A stretch of DNA of 64,000 bases from Rhynochetos jubatus (lineage: Eukaryota > Chordata > Aves > Eurypygiformes > Rhynochetidae): contig CM050648.1 in assembly GCA_027574665.1 (NCBI GenBank), forward strand, positions 142,166,175 to 142,230,174. Direction: 5' to 3'. Both the position numbers and the translations under genes were made by a program. This document shows positions 62,001 to 64,000 of the stretch, piece after piece. The notes beneath the pieces are model-generated. The model was not told the origin of the DNA and ran no database searches. It saw only the letters and a list, made by a program, of their open reading frames with translations. The number at the start of each line of letters is the position of its first letter. Position 1 is the stretch's first letter.

Positions 62001-64000
62001 GTAGCGCAGATGTTTGTTTGTGCAGGGGCCGGAGTCATCTCCATGACATGTCTAACCTCAACCACACAGAAATAGAAGAATTCATGAATGAACTATCTTT
62101 TTCCGGCCCCCCTTTCCCCATCGGCGGTGCTGGGTGCTGTTACTCTGATCACAGTGAGGTGACAGACGTGGTAGTTAAAATACCACCCCCCCTTTGCATA
62201 ACTGTGTGGCTGGAGTGTTCCAACACACACGTAGGAAATAGGAAGAAACTCAGACTTGGGGTCGGTGTATTGTATGTGTACGTCCAGAGCTGTGTGACAC
62301 AACCTCCCTGGCTGTGTTACGTTGAAGGCGTTTTAGTGGAAAAGGATGGGGGAAATGGATCGATGCAGAGGTGCTGTAATTGTGACTGAATATGAGGGGG
62401 GAAGGAAAGAATTATCTGCCCAAATTGCTGCTTGTTGAGTTCTGAGATTACTGGTTTTCTGGATGTATGTCACGAGTATTCTGAACTTTAGTCTTGTGCT
62501 GTGGAACTTTGTGGATAAAGGAGTATGCCCGAGTTTATTTCATTTACTTTACGGATCCATTTTAAAGATCTGATTGGATTTCTTGCATCTTTCTGCTCTG
62601 GTCCCTGTTTATAAAGGTCCTTCTATTGTCTTCAGTCTTCATCCTGTGGTGGTTTTTTTTTTTTTAAGTCTTTCTGCAAGGCTAACAAAGAGAGGGATTG
62701 TGCGTTTTGATACTCTGTCATCTCTGTCTTCCCTAGTATGTCCGGTTTTCTTATTAGGGCATAAACTCGTTTGAAAAAAGGAGTCTTTCGGAGGCAGGGA
62801 AGGAGGGGGAGGGAAAAATATACACTGACATTTTAAAAAGGAAATAGAAATCTCGATTTCTCACTCTGGGAACTCCGAAGCAATTCTAAACAGCAGGAGA
62901 GACCTGTGCATTCATCCGTTAGTATTTAGCAGCAAGTGCGGAGCTACGTTTTGCTTTTGGTTTTAAATAGTGGGTAAATGCTGCACAACAGTTTTAACCA
63001 TGAAAACTAGGACGTGTCCTCCAAATGTCTGTTTGCGTGCACTTTAAGCAGACAAAACTGCTTGAGTAGTTGGGAGTGTGGCTGCCACGCTGACCAGAAT
63101 TACTAGAGGTCCTTAAATGAGAAATTGTACAAAAGATACTTACTCCACTGCTGGAAATAGTATTTATTTTTTCTTGTTAAACCATTATTTCTGTAATGAA
63201 GCAGAGTGATACCGATGTCCTAATACATACCCAGTAGTTCTTGGTGATTTGTCTTCCTGTAACTTCATTGCATGAAACGAATGCAGGATCCATGTCTAAA
63301 ACACAAGCCAAGAATTAACTGCTGATTGTTGCTCTCAGCTTTCTCCAGCAGGATAGCACAGACAGCGAACTTCAGCTTTGTTCTTTTGAGCGCAGGTTCG
63401 TACTTTCAGTATTCTGTTAGTATGAATCAAAACAGGATCTTACGAGGTATGACCAGAAGTTAACTTTTTTTTTTAAAGTCGGTGGGTCTCTTGTGTTGCT
63501 GTTTTTCTTCACCTCTTCTTTCTTCTCTCTTTTCTGTTCTCACCATGTTCCCTACCTCTTTTTGTATGTGTGTGTGTGTGTTATTTTGGGGTGTTTTTCA
63601 TTTTTCACCTTGGCTTTGTCTGTCCCTGGGATGTGGTGTTGCACTTTCTTCATGACCCGTGTAAGCAGAACCTTCGAGGTTCAGATTAGTTCAAGGATCG
63701 TCTGGCTTTCACGGTATTTCAAAGGAGTGGCTGTGGCACTTGATACAAAGGATCCTAAGACGCATCTGAACTCCGAAGATGCCAGCTATAGAGGGCACAG
63801 CCGCCCCAGAGGAAAAGCTGGGGGGAAGAGGAAAGGTAAGAAACAAGATAGGGGCTGAACAAAGAACGGAGGGGGGAAGTTTGTAACAGAGGGGGGAAAA
63901 AGCTGATGCTGCTTCCAGGGCTGAAGGGTTGGGTTTATAGGGAAATCTGTTGCTGCTCTTGTTGGAAACAAAAGATAAGCTGTGTCAGTTTGTGGTTTTT
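59045..64000 (+). other. AKT1: AKT1 intron 2 (continues past the window)
   Basis: From the donor GTAAGT at 59045 to the window end. I searched for the next exon, which should begin with the rest of a Gly codon and encode EYIKTWRPRYF, and did not find it. The intron is therefore at least 4.95 kb. It contains T- and G-rich runs and a possible cryptic exon at 63669-63835 (see findings). A 194-codon open frame at 61805-62389 has no recognised domain. Confidence 0.7.

Noticed and set aside
61805-62389. 194-codon open frame in AKT1 intron 2
   Set aside because: No known domain, no continuity with AKT1, and a length that can arise by chance.
59045-64000. AKT1 exon 3 (rest of PH-domain start)
   Set aside because: No segment encodes the expected EYIKTWRPRYF after an acceptor, so it must lie further right.
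1-64000. CRISPR arrays, operons, tRNA or rRNA genes, endogenous retrovirus
   Set aside because: None of the required patterns was seen. The repeats present are simple sequence, CR1 fragments and MIR-like remnants.

Overview
The window looks like bird nuclear DNA. It carries CR1 LINE fragments with the typical avian 3' end, large CpG islands at gene starts, long AT-rich intergenic DNA and vertebrate splice sites. I cannot name the species. Two protein-coding genes are supported, in divergent orientation: ZBTB42 on the minus strand (coding exon 17133-18563) and the 5' end of AKT1 on the plus strand (first coding exon 58868-59044, ATG at 58999). From memory, the same head-to-head pair sits on human chromosome 14q32.33, with CEP170B beyond ZBTB42. 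I looked for a CEP170B coding exon at the left and found none.

Layout. 1-13.88 kb has no recognisable gene and holds two CR1 remnants. 13.88-17.13 kb is the likely long AT-rich 3' UTR of ZBTB42, ending in an AATAAA signal with a GU-rich downstream element. 17.13-18.58 kb is the single coding exon. 18.58-19.28 kb is a short intron with a duplicated acceptor region. A probable non-coding first exon at 19.28-19.58 kb lies just below a TATA box, inside a CpG island of about 19.0-20.9 kb. From 20.9 to about 51.3 kb is roughly 30 kb of intergenic DNA with an inverted CR1 pair, two ancient MIR-like SINE remnants, microsatellites and a few AT-rich or CpG-bearing patches that may be regulatory. 51.3-52.95 kb is the AKT1 CpG island with the end of non-coding exon 1 (donor after 52294). 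Introns and the first coding exon of AKT1 fill the rest. AKT1 exon 3 lies outside the window.

The genes. ZBTB42 encodes a BTB domain plus four C2H2 zinc fingers, the architecture of a nuclear transcriptional repressor, close to its paralogue ZBTB18. AKT1 encodes the PI3K-pathway serine/threonine kinase; only the first 15 codons and one base of its PH domain are present. The two share a neighbourhood and nothing in the sequence shows that they work together.

I see no new multi-gene system, CRISPR array, tRNA, rRNA or intact mobile element. The more interesting points are the ZBTB18-like linker and latent N-terminal extension of ZBTB42, its duplicated splice acceptor, the long AKT1-ZBTB42 gap, upstream ORFs in both 5' UTRs, and one unexplained 351-codon open frame.
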